A stretch of 17,607 bases of DNA from Lysobacteraceae bacterium (lineage in GTDB: Bacteria > Pseudomonadota > Gammaproteobacteria > Xanthomonadales > Rhodanobacteraceae), in the NCBI GenBank assembly GCA_018971925.1, contig JAGWZT010000010.1, positions 1 to 17,607 of the forward strand, written 5' to 3'. The position numbers and the translations under genes were made by a program. Below are positions 7,394-14,852 of this stretch, one piece after another; the first letter of the stretch is position 1; each line of letters starts with the position of its first letter. The notes under the pieces are model-generated. The model was given only the letters and a program-made list of their open reading frames with translations, ran no database searches and was not told where the DNA came from.

Positions 7394-8542
7394 ATGAGCG
7401 CAGTCGATTTCACATCCTTCCTCAAACTGATGGTGCACAAGAAGGCATCGGACCTTTTCATCACGGCCGGCGTTGCGCCGTCGATCAAGGTCCACGGCCG
7501 CATCGTGCCCATCACGCAGACACCGCTGAGCCCGCAGGAAGCGCGCGACATGGTGCTCAACGTGATGAATCCGATCCAGCGCGAGGAATTCGAGAAAACC
7601 CACGAGTGCCAGTTCGCCATCGGCGTCGCGGGTGTCGGCCGCTTCCGCGTGTCGTGCTTCTACCAGCGCAATTGTGTCGGCATGGTGCTGCGCCGGATCG
7701 AATCGAAGATCCCGACCATCGAGGAACTGAACCTGCTGCCGATCGTCAAGCAGTTGGCGATGACCAAGCGCGGCATCGTGATCTTCGTCGGCGCCACCGG
7801 CGCTGGCAAGTCCACGTCACTCGCTTCGATCGTCGGCTACCGCAACCAGAACTCGACGGGCCACATCATCACGGTCGAAGACCCGATCGAATACGTGCAC
7901 AAGCACGAGGGCTGCATCATCACCCAGCGCGAACTCGGCATCGACACCGACAGTTGGGAAAACGCGCTCAAGAACACGCTGCGCCAGGCGCCCGACGTGA
8001 TCCTGATCGGCGAGGTGCGTACCCGCGAAACGATGGAATACGCGATCCACTTTTCCGAAACGGGCCACCTGGTGCTGTGCACGCTGCACGCCAACAATGC
8101 CAACCAGGCGCTGGAGCGCATCATCCATTTCTTCCCGGAAGACGTGCGCGACCAGTTGTACATGGACCTCTCATTGAACCTGAAGGGCATCGTCGCGCAG
8201 CAGTTGATCCCGACGCCCGACGGCAAGGGCCGGCGCGTGTGCATGGAAGTGCTGCTGGGCACGCCGCTGGTGCAGGACTACATCCGCAAGGGCGAGATCC
8301 ACAAGATCAAGGACGTGATGAAGCAGTCCACCAACCTCGGCATGTGCACGTTCGACCAGAACCTCGTCGAGCTGTACCACGCCGGCCATATCAGTTACGA
8401 GGACGCGCTGCGTTACGCCGACTCGGCCAACGAGGTGCGTCTTGCGATCAAGCTGGCGCAAGGTGGCGACGCGCATTCGCTCTCACAAGGCCTGGCCGAC
8501 GTCGAACTGGTGGAGACGCGCGAAACCGGACATCGGCTTTGA
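7394..8542 (+). CDS. pilU: PilT-like ATPase PilU
   Basis: A 382-aa protein, the usual PilU length. It begins MSAVDFTSFLKLMVHKKASDLFITAGVAPSIKVHGRI, typical of PilU. Walker A is GATGAGKST with K139; the Asp box is VEDPIEYVHKHEGC; Walker B is VILIGEVRTRE; the His box is TLHANNANQALERII. The C-terminal extension past the ATPase core separates it from PilT. PilU is a PilT-dependent accessory retraction motor that raises retraction force. The start ATG follows GCGAGGCGAGCC. The stop is immediately followed by repeat copy 2 and a convergent lipoprotein gene. Confidence 0.97.
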   Translation: MSAVDFTSFLKLMVHKKASDLFITAGVAPSIKVHGRIVPITQTPLSPQEARDMVLNVMNPIQREEFEKTHECQFAIGVAGVGRFRVSCFYQRNCVGMVLRRIESKIPTIEELNLLPIVKQLAMTKRGIVIFVGATGAGKSTSLASIVGYRNQNSTGHIITVEDPIEYVHKHEGCIITQRELGIDTDSWENALKNTLRQAPDVILIGEVRTRETMEYAIHFSETGHLVLCTLHANNANQALERIIHFFPEDVRDQLYMDLSLNLKGIVAQQLIPTPDGKGRRVCMEVLLGTPLVQDYIRKGEIHKIKDVMKQSTNLGMCTFDQNLVELYHAGHISYEDALRYADSANEVRLAIKLAQGGDAHSLSQGLADVELVETRETGHRL

Positions 8543-8685
8543 TTTTGCGGTCATCCCTGATCGCTGCTTTCCGAAGGGCTATAGCCGCGGTGGTGGTCAT
8601 CGTCCCGTGGGCCTTCACCACGGCCTTAAGGGCCGCCATCCATGGCAAAGAACTCCGTGGCCCGACTTTCCACACCAGCTGCTTC
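8543..8685 (+). repeat. Dispersed repeat, copy 2 (with extra hairpins), after pilU
   Basis: The 5' box (8543-8568) begins directly after the pilU TGA and folds as GCGGTCA-TCCC-TGATCGC. The 3' box (about 8647-8685) contains TCCGTGGCCCGACTTTC, then ACA and CAGCTGC. The core is 74 nt, longer than in other copies, and holds CCGTGG/CCACGG (8605-8623), CCTTAAGG and GCCA-TCCA-TGGC hairpins. It fills most of the 175-bp convergent gap and may also help end transcription from both sides. Confidence 0.8.
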
Positions 8686-8717
8686 AGTGGATACGCTGAT
8701 CCCGGTACCTGAACCGC

Positions 8718-10400
8718 TCAGCGATGTTGCACGACGCTGTCGATGTGCAGGCCCCTGGCGTCGACCTTCACATCCACATCCGCCGACTGGATCATCTTGC
8801 CCATCAGGTTGAACGCCGCGACTTCCTGCTGAACTTGTGTCTGGGCGGTGGCAGGCATCGCCACTGCGAAGCGTGAAATCCAGCTGCCGAGCAATGGATA
8901 CATCTTGCCGTCGAAGTGCATCCGCAGCAGCGTGTCGCCATTGCCCGCGGGTGCGCTCAGCGCATTCCCGAGCCGGGCGTCCTCGCCGTTGCCGATGCCG
9001 GCCGCGAGTGCGCCCGAGTTGGCGGCAATCCAGCCCTGGTTGCCCCCGCCCAGCATGGCCTGAAGCCTTGGTGGCAGATCGAACGCCACGGGCCTGCCGT
9101 CAATCGGAATACTCTTCAACGCGAACTGCGGCATGGTCTGCTGGATTTTCTGCGCAAGCCCGGCGGGATTCGAGCTGGCGACCAGCATGCGCCCGGCGAT
9201 CTGCGGGCCGATGTCCCACTTGTCCAGCACGAGCCGGAAACCGAGCAGGGAAACGGCCTCCGGCGGCATCGGCGCTTGCGGGTTGGCGGCCGTGTCCGCG
9301 AACTTGTTGAGCGACTGCAGCGCCGGACACTGGTAGGTCTTCGCCGCTGCCGCTTCCGCACGCCCCTTGAGGAAGGTCTGCCATTTCTGCAAAGGCAGCG
9401 CGAGCACCATGTCGAACATCGACTGGTCGGATTTTTCATCCATGCCCGGAACCGGCTGCTTCAGCGCGGTCAGCGCACCCAACAGGCCGGGCGACAACTG
9501 CACGTCGATGCCGCCGCGGATTGCCTTCGCGGTATAGGTGGTGAATCCGGCGCTGGCAAGCGGGGCCTGGCTTGCCAGTGATGCGAATTCGTTCGCGCAT
9601 GCCGGGTTGGCCGCGTCATCACCGCCGAAGTCCTTGGCGAATTCGCGGGTGACCGCGTCCTTGCCGTCAAACACGTTCGCGAACAACTTCGGCAGATCGA
9701 CGTAGCCCGACCCGTACTCGCCGTAGCCGTGGTCGTTGTCGATGCGCGCCAGTCGATCCGCCGCGTTGCTGGAAGGTTTAATCAGACCCAACAGCTTTTT
9801 CAGAAGGCCTTCGCTGGCATTCGCGGGCGCCAGCGTGGCCACCACCTGCTTGTCTTCGACGGCGACAAGCAAATGCAGCTTGGCGCCGTTGCCGCCGATC
9901 GTCCAATAACTCTGCTTGCCGAGCGTGGCGACCGGCGTTGTGGTGCCCGCGCGCTTTTCCACGCGCGCCCAGAACGCCTTGAACGCATCGGGCGAGGCCA
10001 GTTCCAGTCGCATCACCGGTACGTCGCCGATGCCGTAGAACGCGTACAAGGCGGATCGTGAGAACCCGGTGCTTTGCGCCAGGTCCTTGGCGGAATGCAC
10101 ATTGGCCAATTCATCCTTGAGCGCGTTCAGTACCGTTGCAACCTCGGGATCGCTCTGGCCAAAGGCGTCGGCGAACTGGCCGAACTGCTGGATCCGCATC
10201 GACATCAGCTCGTCGTTGGCTTGGCCCCAGGCGTCCGCGATGTCCTCGGGTACGCCCTTGGTATTGGCAAACAGGTACGGCGTGTCGGCGGGCGCGAACG
10301 TGATGGGCGCGTTTGATGCGACGTGCTTGCCACAACCGGCGAGCATGAGCGCGGAAAGGCAGGCAGCCGCAAGTGCGGTCCGGTGCAGGACTGGACGCAT
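8718..10400 (-). CDS. Large lipoprotein of unknown function (560 aa)
   Basis: Residues 1-23 form a lipoprotein signal with lipobox L20-A21-G22-C23. Residue +2 is Gly, not Asp, which favours the outer membrane. The mature part is soluble and Ala/Leu-rich, without membrane segments, with recognisable blocks YLFANTKGVPEDIADAWGQAN near the N-terminus and LLRMHFDGKMYPLLGSWISRFAVAMP near the C-terminus. The repeated pattern of scoring and substrate-like segments (PVMRLELASPDAFKAFWARVEKRAG; RMLVASSNPAGLAQKIQQTMPQ) suggests two similar halves, but I could not prove this. AGGAG eight bases before the ATG supports the start. It lies 34 bp after pyrB as the last gene of the minus-strand run. I do not recognise the family and give no function. 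Confidence 0.8.
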   Translation of the reverse strand: MRPVLHRTALAAACLSALMLAGCGKHVASNAPITFAPADTPYLFANTKGVPEDIADAWGQANDELMSMRIQQFGQFADAFGQSDPEVATVLNALKDELANVHSAKDLAQSTGFSRSALYAFYGIGDVPVMRLELASPDAFKAFWARVEKRAGTTTPVATLGKQSYWTIGGNGAKLHLLVAVEDKQVVATLAPANASEGLLKKLLGLIKPSSNAADRLARIDNDHGYGEYGSGYVDLPKLFANVFDGKDAVTREFAKDFGGDDAANPACANEFASLASQAPLASAGFTTYTAKAIRGGIDVQLSPGLLGALTALKQPVPGMDEKSDQSMFDMVLALPLQKWQTFLKGRAEAAAAKTYQCPALQSLNKFADTAANPQAPMPPEAVSLLGFRLVLDKWDIGPQIAGRMLVASSNPAGLAQKIQQTMPQFALKSIPIDGRPVAFDLPPRLQAMLGGGNQGWIAANSGALAAGIGNGEDARLGNALSAPAGNGDTLLRMHFDGKMYPLLGSWISRFAVAMPATAQTQVQQEVAAFNLMGKMIQSADVDVKVDARGLHIDSVVQHR

Positions 10401-10434
10401 GTGTTACTCCTCTTTCCCCGGGTGGAAATCTCGA

Positions 10435-11346
10435 TTATGCGGGCGGCGCGAGCAGCTCCGCCAGCACAGCCATGCGCACCGCGACGCCGTTGGCGACCTG
10501 GTCGAGGATCCGCGATTGGCGGCCGTCGGCGACTTCCGGTGCGATCTCGATGCCGCGGTTGATCGGGCCGGGGTGCAGCACCTGGCACTCCGGTTTTGCC
10601 AACGCCAGACGGCGCGTGTCCAGACCGTAGTGCGTGTGGTAATCGGCGGCCTCGGGAAACTGCGCGGCAGCCATGCGTTCCTTCTGGATGCGCAGCATGA
10701 TCACGACATCGGCGCCTTGGACGGCATCATCGAAGTCTTCGGTCGTCGCGCAGCCGGGAAATTCGGCTGGCGATTCCGGAAGCATTGCGCCCGGCGCGCA
10801 TAGACGGATGTCGCGCACTCCCAGCGTGTGCAGCGCGCGCACATCGGAGCGCGCGACCCGCGAATGCCGGATGTCGCCACAAATGACGACGTGCAGGTTT
10901 TCAAGGTCGCGGCGGCGCTGGCGGATGGTCAGCGCGTCCAGAAGACCCTGCGTGGGGTGCGCGTGGGTGCCGTCACCCGCATTGATCACCGACACGCGGG
11001 TATTGGCGTGTTGCGCGAGATACGCGGGCATGCCGTTTTCGCCGTGGCGTACCACCAGCGCGTCGAGTCCCATCGCTTCCAGCGTGTGCAAGGTGTCGAG
11101 CAAGCTTTCGCCCTTGCTGGTGGAAGAATGCGACAGGTCGAAATTGAGCGTGTCGGCGCCGAGACGCTTCGACGCCAGCACGAACGAGGTGCGCGTGCGC
11201 GTGGAGGGTTCGAAGAACAGTGTCAGCACGGTGCGGCCGGCCAGCAGCTCGCGCGGCGCACCCCCGGAGCGGAAGCGCTCGGCGCGATCCAGCAGGCGGG
11301 TGAGTGCAGCGCGGTCCAGTTCTTCGAGGGTCAGCAAATGGCGCAT
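10435..11346 (-). CDS. pyrB: Aspartate carbamoyltransferase catalytic subunit
   Basis: A 303-aa protein that joins carbamoyl phosphate and aspartate in pyrimidine synthesis. The carbamoyl phosphate loop is FFEPSTRTRTSF (S48-T49-R50-T51-R52), followed by the SSTSKGES loop whose Lys reaches the neighbouring active site. HPTQGLLD, ICGDIRHSRVARSDV, LRIQKERM and HPGPINRGIE complete the active site. The start is 3 nt after the ruvX stop, so the two genes are coupled. In Pseudomonas this site also has pyrR and a pyrC-like gene; neither is here, nor is pyrI. No UMP-dependent attenuator was seen upstream. Confidence 0.97.
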   Translation of the reverse strand: MRHLLTLEELDRAALTRLLDRAERFRSGGAPRELLAGRTVLTLFFEPSTRTRTSFVLASKRLGADTLNFDLSHSSTSKGESLLDTLHTLEAMGLDALVVRHGENGMPAYLAQHANTRVSVINAGDGTHAHPTQGLLDALTIRQRRRDLENLHVVICGDIRHSRVARSDVRALHTLGVRDIRLCAPGAMLPESPAEFPGCATTEDFDDAVQGADVVIMLRIQKERMAAAQFPEAADYHTHYGLDTRRLALAKPECQVLHPGPINRGIEIAPEVADGRQSRILDQVANGVAVRMAVLAELLAPPA

Positions 11347-11349
11347 GGA

Positions 11350-11775
11350 TTAGTGCGTTTGGGTCAGCCAGCCCTCTAGGATAACGGCCGCGGCCAGCGA
11401 ATCGATGTTCGCGGCATCGCGGCGACGCGCGGAGCCGGCCGCACGTTGCGCGGCGAACCGGCGCGCAGCTTCCTGGGAAGTATGGCGTTCGTCAACCAGG
11501 TGCACGGGCAACTTGCTGTGTTCGGCCAATGCGCCGGCAAACGCCCGCGCACCCCGCGTGATCGCCTGTTCACCGCCGTCCAGCGTCAACGGCAGACCCA
11601 CGATCAGTGCATCGGGTTTCCATTCCGCCAGCAACGCGTCTATGCGCGACCAGTCGGGTTGGCCCGCGCGTGCGGTGAGTGCCGCCAGCGGGCGCGCAGA
11701 GTGGCTGATGCTGTTGCCGCTGGCGACGCCGATGCGGCGGGCACCGTAATCGAATCCGAGCACACAGCCGGTCAC
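11350..11775 (-). CDS. ruvX: RuvX/YqgF, RNase H-fold Holliday junction resolvase-like / 16S rRNA maturation factor
   Basis: A 141-aa protein, full length. The RNase H-fold catalytic residues are visible: D in LGFDYGARRIGVA near the N-terminus, VGLPLTLDG in the middle, VDERHTSQEA, and the late D in NIDSLAAAVILEGWL. YqgF acts in the final processing of 16S rRNA and as a RuvC-like protein. The start is GTG at 11775; an ATG four bases upstream is out of frame and meets a stop at once. No good ribosome site is visible, and the upstream sequence is the end of repeat copy 3. It sits between yqgE and pyrB, as in many gammaproteobacteria. Confidence 0.93.
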   Translation of the reverse strand: MTGCVLGFDYGARRIGVASGNSISHSARPLAALTARAGQPDWSRIDALLAEWKPDALIVGLPLTLDGGEQAITRGARAFAGALAEHSKLPVHLVDERHTSQEAARRFAAQRAAGSARRRDAANIDSLAAAVILEGWLTQTH

Positions 11776-11792
11776 GGCATGGAGCCCTGGTC

Positions 11793-11908
11793 GGAGCAGC
11801 TGTTGTGAAAAGTCAGGCCACGGAAGGTCGTTCTGGCGATCATGGGTTCGAAAGGCTGCCGTCGGATCGTACGTTTGACGGAGCAGCGATCAGGGATGAT
11901 CGCACAAA
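11793..11908 (-). repeat. Dispersed repeat, copy 3, between yqgE and ruvX
   Basis: Read on the minus strand, the 5' box begins about 8 nt after the yqgE TGA and folds as GCGATCA-TCCC-TGATCGC, the best stem of all copies. The 3' box has CAGAACGACCTTCCGTGGCC, then TGACTTTTCACAACAGCTGC. The core between boxes is 43 nt, the same length as in copy 4 but of unrelated sequence, and includes a CCGTC/GACGG stem. It ends 17 nt before the ruvX GTG and so lies within an apparent operon. Confidence 0.8.
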
Positions 11909-11915
11909 TGAATCC

Positions 11916-12536
11916 TCACGCTCGGCCCGAATACGAGGTCAGATTCGCCGGATTGATTCCGACCAGCGCGATTGCGGCATTCCAGCGGTCGTCCAGCGGT
12001 GTCTCGAAAAGAATGCGGTCGTCGGCGCGCACCGTGAGCCACGCGTTGTCGCGCAATTCCTGCTCCAGCTGGCCCGCGCCCCAGCCCGCATATCCGAGGG
12101 TAACGAGTACCCGTGGCGGGCCTTCACCGTCGGCCATTGCGGCGAGGATGTCGCGCGAGGTAGTCACGGCAAGCACGTCGTTGACGCGGTAGCTCGAATC
12201 CCATTCGCGCTTGCCGGGAGCGTGCAGCACGAAGCCGCGTTCGGGCTGCACGGGGCCGCCCATCAGCACCGGGGTGGTGGCGACCTCGATGCGTTCGCAC
12301 GGCATGTGCATCTGTTGCAGCACGTCGCCCAGTTTGTAGTCGGAGAGGCGGTTGACCACCAGCCCCATCGCGCCATCCTCGTCGTGCTGGCAGATGAAGG
12401 TGATGCCGCGCGCGAAGTTGGGGTCGCCCATGGCCGGCATAGCAATCAGGAAATGGCCGGCCAGCGAGGGCGCCGCGGATTTGTCCGCGGACGATTCATT
12501 GGCCCCGGTGGCCTTGCGCGGCGAGTGCCTGGTCAT
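11916..12536 (-). CDS. yqgE: YqgE/AlgH family protein (DUF179)
   Basis: A 206-aa protein. The ATG at 12536 is chosen because the frame upstream overlaps the tonB-like gene and encodes Arg-rich non-homologous sequence; the real protein reads MTRHSPRKATG, then a variable stretch, then the conserved GHFLIAMPAMGDPNFARGITFICQHDEDGAMGLVVNR. GGPVQPERGFVLH and LGYAGWGAGQLEQELRDNAWL are also diagnostic. The biochemical function of the family is not established; a link to alginate control gave the name AlgH. It lies 29 bp after the tonB-like gene and is followed by repeat copy 3. Confidence 0.93.
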   Translation of the reverse strand: MTRHSPRKATGANESSADKSAAPSLAGHFLIAMPAMGDPNFARGITFICQHDEDGAMGLVVNRLSDYKLGDVLQQMHMPCERIEVATTPVLMGGPVQPERGFVLHAPGKREWDSSYRVNDVLAVTTSRDILAAMADGEGPPRVLVTLGYAGWGAGQLEQELRDNAWLTVRADDRILFETPLDDRWNAAIALVGINPANLTSYSGRA

Positions 12537-12565
12537 GGCCCTGATTGTAAGCCGCGCGACGCGGA

Positions 12566-13471
12566 TTATTGTGAATCGGTGCCGCGCGTTTGCAGCCGGT
12601 TGCCGGGCAGGAACTGCCACGTGCGCGTGATCACAAGCTCGGTGATGCGGTGTCCCTGCGCGTCTTTCTCGCGCGGAATCGGTGGGAACGGTGCCGCCAG
12701 GTGCACGATACGCGCCGCCGCATCGTCCAGTACCCGATAGCCGGAACTGGTGTTGACGCTGACGTCGCGCACCTGTCCGTCTGCAGCGATCGTCACGCTG
12801 AGGACGACATTGCCGTGCAGATGCCGACGCCGCGCGGCGTCGGGGTAATTGAGGTTGCCGATGCGCTCGATCCGATGCACCCATGCGACCTGATAGGCGG
12901 CGTCGGCGATGCTTCGGGTGTTGGCCGAAACATATTTGCGGCGCGGGCGGCGAGCGTAGGCTTCCTGCTCATCGCGGACTTCCTGCGCCAGCCGCGCCAT
13001 CTCGAGTCGCTGTTGCACCGGAACGGGAGCAACCTGTTCCTGCGGTTGCGGTTCGGCGCGGGTATCGCGTTGCTGCGCAACGGTCGCGTCGGCGTGACCG
13101 GTGGTGGTGATGATGTGCGGGCCGCTGGCGGTCCGCTGCGCAGGTGCCGCCGGCAGCATTTCCATCGGCGCGACACCAGACTGGGTGACCGGCAGCGGGC
13201 CCGAGAAGGGCGCGCCCGGACGATGAGCCTTGTCGCTGTTGCCGCCGCCGGCATTGTTGGCCTGCGCCAGGAAATCCGCTTTCTCCGGCGCCTCGGCGTT
13301 GGACGTGTTGATCAGCGTCACGTCCAGTGTCGGCAGGCTGGGTGCGGGTTTCGCGAAATGGAATCCGATGCCGAGGATCAGGATGGCGTGCAGCATCAAC
13401 GAGAACAGCAATGCGACGCCCATGCGGTCGCCCGGGCCAACCTGCGTAGCTGGTGCGGCAACGGCATTCAT
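12566..13471 (-). CDS. TonB-family energy transducer, TonB3-like
   Basis: A 301-aa protein with one N-terminal membrane segment (about 17-37, VALLFSLMLHAILILGIGF), a periplasmic linker with Pro/Gln-rich parts, and a TonB C-terminal domain (about 200-295) with YPDAARRRHLHGNVVLSVTIAADGQV and a hydrophobic -PFPPIP- region. ATGA overlap with gshB couples the two genes. In P. aeruginosa the gene in the same place, tonB3, is needed for twitching and pilus assembly, so a role with the neighbouring pil genes is more likely than iron uptake. No exbB/exbD is nearby. The name is by synteny and domain; function is inferred. Confidence 0.88.
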   Translation of the reverse strand: MNAVAAPATQVGPGDRMGVALLFSLMLHAILILGIGFHFAKPAPSLPTLDVTLINTSNAEAPEKADFLAQANNAGGGNSDKAHRPGAPFSGPLPVTQSGVAPMEMLPAAPAQRTASGPHIITTTGHADATVAQQRDTRAEPQPQEQVAPVPVQQRLEMARLAQEVRDEQEAYARRPRRKYVSANTRSIADAAYQVAWVHRIERIGNLNYPDAARRRHLHGNVVLSVTIAADGQVRDVSVNTSSGYRVLDDAAARIVHLAAPFPPIPREKDAQGHRITELVITRTWQFLPGNRLQTRGTDSQ

Positions 13472-14529
13472 GGCGCCGTTTGACGAGTCCCGAGTTCCGA
13501 GAAACTCGCCGCATCCTGCGGCTCGCCCTTCGGACCATCGGCTTCGCCGATGTTCGCTCCGGCTCCTGCCTCCGCAGTCCTGGTCGCGGCATTTTCGATC
13601 GCGTCGAACACCGTTCCCCCGATGTTGAGGCCGAATTGCGCGTCCAGTTCGCGCGCGCAGGTCGGTGAGGTGACGTTGACCTCGGTGAGGTAGTCGCCGA
13701 TCACGTCCAGGCCAGCCAGCACGATGCCGCGCCGCGCCAGTTCCGGTCCGACTTCGGCCGCGATCCAGCGGTCGCGATCGGACAGCGGCTGGCCGACACC
13801 GCGGCCACCGGCCGCAAGATTCCCGCGAAAGTCGGTGCCCTGCGGGATGCGTGCCAAGGCATAGGGAATGGGGTCGCCATTCACGACCAATATCCGTTTG
13901 TCCCCCTTCGCGATGTCGGGGATGAACTTCTGCGCCATCACGAAGCGGCGGTCATCGCCGGCCAGCGTCTCCAGGATGGAGTTGAGGTTGGGATCGTCGC
14001 CGCGCGAACGGAAGATGCCGCGTCCGCCCATGCCATCCAGTGGCTTCAGCACGACTTCGCCATGTTCGCGCGCGAAGCGGCGCAATTCGCCGCGGTCACG
14101 CGCCACCAGCGTCGGCGCGCAGCATTGCGGGAACCATTGCGCCGCCAGTTTCTCGTTGAAATCACGTAGCGCCTGCGGGTTGTTGATCACCCGCACGCCC
14201 GCACGTGCGGCCAGGTCCAGCACCAGCGTGTCGTAGAGGAATTGCGCATCGAACGGTGGATCCTTGCGCGCCAGCACGAGGTCGATGCCGTCCGCCAGCG
14301 GCTGCCATCGCGCTTCGCCCAGGGTGAACCAGTCGGTCGTGTTGTCACGCACTTCGACCGGCGCCAGCCGCGCCCAGGCGACGCCGCCGCGCACGGCCAT
14401 GTCGCCCTGCAGCATGTAGCGAAGCGCATGGCCGCGCCGTTGTGCTTCCAGCATGAGGGCGAGGGTGGTGTCCTTTTCGGGATGGATGGACCCGATGGGA
14501 TCCATCAGCACCGCAATGGTGAGAGTCAT
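13468..14529 (-). CDS. gshB: Glutathione synthetase with an extra repeat-like C-terminal tail
   Basis: A 353-aa protein that joins gamma-glutamylcysteine and glycine using ATP. The start MTLTIAVLMDPIGSI matches the family (an upstream in-frame TTG would add seven residues and is less likely). The ATP-grasp parts are PLDGMGGRGIFR, KRILVVNGDP and the catalytic EVNVTSPT (about 283-290). Family members are about 316 aa; here roughly 37 residues follow the usual end (FDAIENAATR), low in complexity. Their DNA contains two tight hairpins and a repeated CGAGT motif, so the tail probably comes from an intergenic repeat that removed the old stop. The stop overlaps the tonB-like start (ATGA). Confidence 0.95.
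   Translation of the reverse strand: MTLTIAVLMDPIGSIHPEKDTTLALMLEAQRRGHALRYMLQGDMAVRGGVAWARLAPVEVRDNTTDWFTLGEARWQPLADGIDLVLARKDPPFDAQFLYDTLVLDLAARAGVRVINNPQALRDFNEKLAAQWFPQCCAPTLVARDRGELRRFAREHGEVVLKPLDGMGGRGIFRSRGDDPNLNSILETLAGDDRRFVMAQKFIPDIAKGDKRILVVNGDPIPYALARIPQGTDFRGNLAAGGRGVGQPLSDRDRWIAAEVGPELARRGIVLAGLDVIGDYLTEVNVTSPTCARELDAQFGLNIGGTVFDAIENAATRTAEAGAGANIGEADGPKGEPQDAASFSELGTRQTAP
13492..13552. repeat. Hairpin cluster inside the 3' end of gshB
   Basis: Three inverted repeats lie in 61 bp: GAGTT/AACTC (13492-13507), GCCGCA-TCC-TGCGGC (13508-13522) and CATCGGC-TTC-GCCGATG (13536-13552). Such hairpins are usual in gaps, not in conserved coding sequence, and they coincide with the extra C-terminal residues of GshB. 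Confidence 0.5.
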
Positions 14530-14566
14530 CGATTTGCCACCGATCAGCAACGCAGGGCGGGATGCC

Positions 14567-14614
14567 CCCTTGGATCAAGGGAGCAGACCAATCGTTGCGG
14601 AGCAACGGTTGGTC
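14567..14614 (-). other. Two tandem hairpins in the gshB leader (gshB/pilG divergent gap)
   Basis: Arms 14586-14598 and 14602-14614 form a 13-bp stem with one wobble and a GGA loop. Nearer gshB, CCCTTG-GAT-CAAGGG (14567-14581) forms a 6-bp stem. Both lie within 90 bp of the gshB start and would be in its 5' leader if transcription begins upstream. No T-run follows. The remainder of the 323-bp gap (14530-14852) has no gene I can support and no strong -35/-10 pair in either direction. Confidence 0.45.
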
Positions 14615-14796
14615 GGGGGTTATGGAGGAACGACCCGTGAGGTGAAACACAAATCGTCGCGCTTGAGCAGGTGTCTCTTGGTGTATCTTGGCACACGCGG
14701 CCGGTTTGGGGTCCCAGGGAAGATCCGGTATCCGTCTTGCAGGGGGGACGGGTTGGAAGGGGTAATTTATTGATGGCCGTCACAATCACCTGCGGT

Positions 14797-14842
14797 GTGG
14801 CATCCATGTTGCATGGATTCCCACCGCCTCCTCAAGAGGTGG
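14797..14842 (+). promoter_or_regulatory. pilG leader: stem-loop and a ribosome site that can be paired
   Basis: ATCCATG-TTG-CATGGAT (14802-14818) is a perfect 7-bp hairpin, extendable by GTGG (14797-14800) with CCAC (14821-14824) across a bulge. CCACC (14821-14825) could pair instead with GGTGG (14838-14842), the core of the pilG ribosome site GAGGTGG (14836-14842). The two pairings exclude each other. The ribosome site ends 10 nt before the GTG start. Confidence 0.4.
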
Positions 14843-14852
14843 AATCCTGACC

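Noticed and set aside
6065..7603. A 512-codon open frame on the minus strand opposite pilT
   Set aside because: It mirrors the pilT coding sequence and its gap, is rich in His, Arg and Asp as shadows of high-GC genes are, and resembles no protein.
8605..8685. Classic intrinsic terminator between pilU and the convergent lipoprotein gene
   Set aside because: Several GC-rich stems are present, but none is followed by a T-run on either strand.
7306..8712. A 468-codon open frame on the plus strand over pilU
   Set aside because: It is out of frame with pilU, Arg/Pro/His-rich, and pilU has complete ATPase motifs over the same span.
12537..12884. Extending yqgE upstream
   Set aside because: That stretch is the antiphase reading of the tonB-like C-terminal domain; YqgE homology begins after 12536.
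14551..14852. Standard or sigma54 promoters for gshB and pilG
   Set aside because: TTGCAG (14737) and TAATTT (14763) are 20 bp apart, and no GG-N10-GC pair with the proper form was found, so no promoter is called.
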